From an uncultured Erysipelotrichaceae bacterium (GTDB lineage: Bacteria > Bacillota_I > Bacilli_A > RFN20 > CAG-826), in the NCBI GenBank assembly GCA_902774655.1, contig CACYJD010000129.1, positions 1-5,392 of the forward strand: a stretch of 5,392 nt of DNA, given 5' to 3'. This document shows positions 4,343 to 5,392 of this stretch, in pieces (the stretch's first letter is position 1; each line of letters begins with the position of its first letter). The notes under the pieces are model-generated. The model ran no database searches. It worked only from the letters and a program-made list of their open reading frames with translations, and had not been told where the DNA came from. Made by a program: the position numbers and the translations under genes.

Positions 4343-4990
4343 TTATAATTGAGTATATTCTAAATATTGTAAAATATCTTCTAAATTATCATAATAATCC
4401 AATATGTTCGGTTCTTTACACATATACATTTTTCTCACATGGGAAAGAATTATCTGTTTTAGCTTATGAAAATTTGAAGGATTTACGATTTTGCACAAAG
4501 CCAAATCAATAAAGATCCAGTCAGCTCCAACATCAGGTAGAGAAACCTCTCCGTTTAAAATTGGCACTATTGTTTTATTATAGAGTTTATCAAGTGACGA
4601 ATATTCTGAAAAGACATATTCTGCACACTTTTGAACTTTTGCTTGTAATTCATTAAAATCGGTTGCATATTTTTCCCCATTCAAGTTGAAATAAAACTTG
4701 TCTTGCATAGATAGCATATCCCCAGAAAAAGCGATACTGGCTCTGTCTCTTTGGTCTTGCAAATTTTTCATACTAAATTTCTCAAACCATTTTGATAGAA
4801 TATCGAATCTTACACCATAGATAGGATATATTACGAGAGATGATGTTGCTTCGTCAATCCAGTGATCCATCTCAATAAATTGCTTACCACCTTTTGTTTT
4901 CAACAAGAAGGAAGAGTCTCTTTTTCTAAATTTATATTCAGAAAAAAAGTTAAGCTGAAGTAAATCTTTTATTATTTTATCAAATATCAT
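4343..4990 (-). CDS. Unknown cytoplasmic protein (215 aa)
   Basis: The gene runs from ATG 4990 (MIFDKIIKDLLQLNFF) to TAA 4343 and appears intact. No signal peptide or membrane segment is present. The N-terminus looks like a helix followed by beta strands carrying charged and aromatic residues (EYKFRKRDSSFLLKTKGGKQFIEMDHW, 18-44). A hydrophobic strand follows (SLVIYPIYGVRF, 51-62), then mixed and helical segments, and an acidic C-terminus (YYDNLEDILQYLEYTQL). The N-terminal pattern of helix, K/R-rich strand and FIEMDHW is loosely like DUF4304-type small proteins, some of which occur as immunity proteins, but I cannot confirm that. It is the most complete gene of the right-hand minus-strand group and shares its AT-rich composition. 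A long imperfect inverted repeat lies just upstream at 5002-5067. Confidence 0.7.
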   Translation of the reverse strand: MIFDKIIKDLLQLNFFSEYKFRKRDSSFLLKTKGGKQFIEMDHWIDEATSSLVIYPIYGVRFDILSKWFEKFSMKNLQDQRDRASIAFSGDMLSMQDKFYFNLNGEKYATDFNELQAKVQKCAEYVFSEYSSLDKLYNKTIVPILNGEVSLPDVGADWIFIDLALCKIVNPSNFHKLKQIILSHVRKMYMCKEPNILDYYDNLEDILQYLEYTQL

Positions 4991-5001
4991 AATTCCTAAT
5001 T

Positions 5002-5067
5002 TTACGATTCAGTTATGAAAATCATTGTTATTAATAGTATACCTAAATTTCTTTTCATAAATCGTAA
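5002..5067. repeat. Imperfect long-arm inverted repeat upstream of the 215-aa gene
   Basis: TTACGATT (5002-5009) and TATGAAAA (5014-5021) pair with TTTTCATA (5052-5059) and AATCGTAA (5060-5067), giving 16 pairs with a 4-base bulge on the left arm and a 30-base loop. It lies 12-77 bases upstream of ATG 4990 in the probable promoter or leader region, so an operator or leader-RNA role is possible. The rest of 4991-5217 shows no gene or clear promoter. Confidence 0.45.
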
Positions 5068-5217
5068 TTTTTAATGTTTATATTCTTGAAATATTACGTA
5101 TTGATTACTCTCTATTGATCCTTCTTACCAATTCTATAGTTGCATTTGTTACATCTTATATATTCTGCGGCACAGGAGAAATGATGTAGATTCAATTATA
5201 ATAGAAGAACTTGCCTA

Positions 5218-5392
5218 TTATTGTTTTTCCAGCCATTTTTTTACACACCTTATAGCTCTGATTTGTTCGCTTTCGCTAAACTTAGAATCGTCATTCGTTT
5301 CATTTCCTTCCAGAACAGCTTCATAAAGAACAAGAAAATAAAAATCGGAAGAGTTTATCATTCGTTCCATAATTAGTGGAACTATTTGTTTT
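5218..5392 (-). CDS. 3' end of an unknown protein gene, cut by the window edge
   Basis: The last 57 codons of a minus-strand frame are visible and end in TAA at 5218-5220. The frame is open to the right edge and reads KQIVPLIMERMINSSDFYF, LVLYEAVLEGNETNDDSKF, then SESEQIRAIRCVKKWLEKQ. The C-terminus is mostly helical, with a basic amphipathic final helix (EQIRAIRCVKKWLEKQ). An ATG lies at 5370, but coding-like sequence continues upstream of it, so a longer protein is more likely. It has the same strand and AT-rich composition as the two genes downstream and probably belongs to the same gene group. The family is not recognised. Confidence 0.55.
   Translation of the reverse strand, partial: KQIVPLIMERMINSSDFYFLVLYEAVLEGNETNDDSKFSESEQIRAIRCVKKWLEKQ

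Noticed and set aside
1..5392. CRISPR array, tRNA, rRNA or complete insertion sequence
   Set aside because: No regularly spaced repeats, no tRNA-like cloverleaf, and no transposase frame with terminal inverted repeats were found on reading both strands.

Overview
The window looks like an accessory, recently rearranged region of a Bacteroidales genome (Bacteroides, Phocaeicola, Prevotella or a relative). The reasons are an ORF6N-domain gene of the type common in that order, a candidate TAnnTTTG promoter element, the lack of clear Shine-Dalgarno sequences, and a left end whose protein resembles the C-terminus of Bacteroidales mobilization (relaxase) proteins. No rRNA, tRNA or CRISPR array is visible.

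Layout. (1) 1-906, plus strand, moderate GC: the C-terminal part of a mobilization-like protein with a hexaglycine linker and a basic tail, then a coiled-coil protein whose last 15 or so residues do not look like the rest of it. A strong hairpin overlaps its stop codon. (2) 987-2004, minus strand, AT-rich: a 126-aa unknown soluble protein and a 111-aa four-helix membrane protein in one probable operon, with a doubtful 52-aa membrane-anchored ORF upstream. (3) 2177-2659, minus strand: an ORF6N-domain gene broken by an internal TAG. The gene and its leader contain three near-identical palindromes. (4) 2759-3302, plus strand, higher GC: gene debris, consisting of an unidentified helical fragment, a C-terminal tyrosine recombinase fragment and an NlpE-like lipoprotein remnant with an internal TAG. 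(5) 3394-5392, minus strand, AT-rich: a leucine-rich-repeat gene split by a single-base frameshift, a 215-aa unknown protein and the 3' end of a third gene cut by the window edge. Prominent inverted repeats lie between them.

The most interesting structure is a diverged direct repeat at 859-960 and 3264-3370. Each copy consists of the 3' end of an NlpE-like reading frame plus about 65 bp of downstream, terminator-like DNA. In both places an AT-rich, minus-strand group of unrelated small genes begins immediately after the repeat. With the recombinase remnant and the mobilization genes nearby, this looks like a cassette-type island in which unrelated small genes have been added at a shared flanking sequence. 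The orphan immunity-gene (acquired interbacterial defence) clusters known in Bacteroidales are the closest known model, but no gene here can be assigned an immunity function from sequence alone.

Decay is widespread: three genes carry an in-frame stop or frameshift, and all three interrupting stops are TAG, whereas every apparently intact gene ends in TAA.
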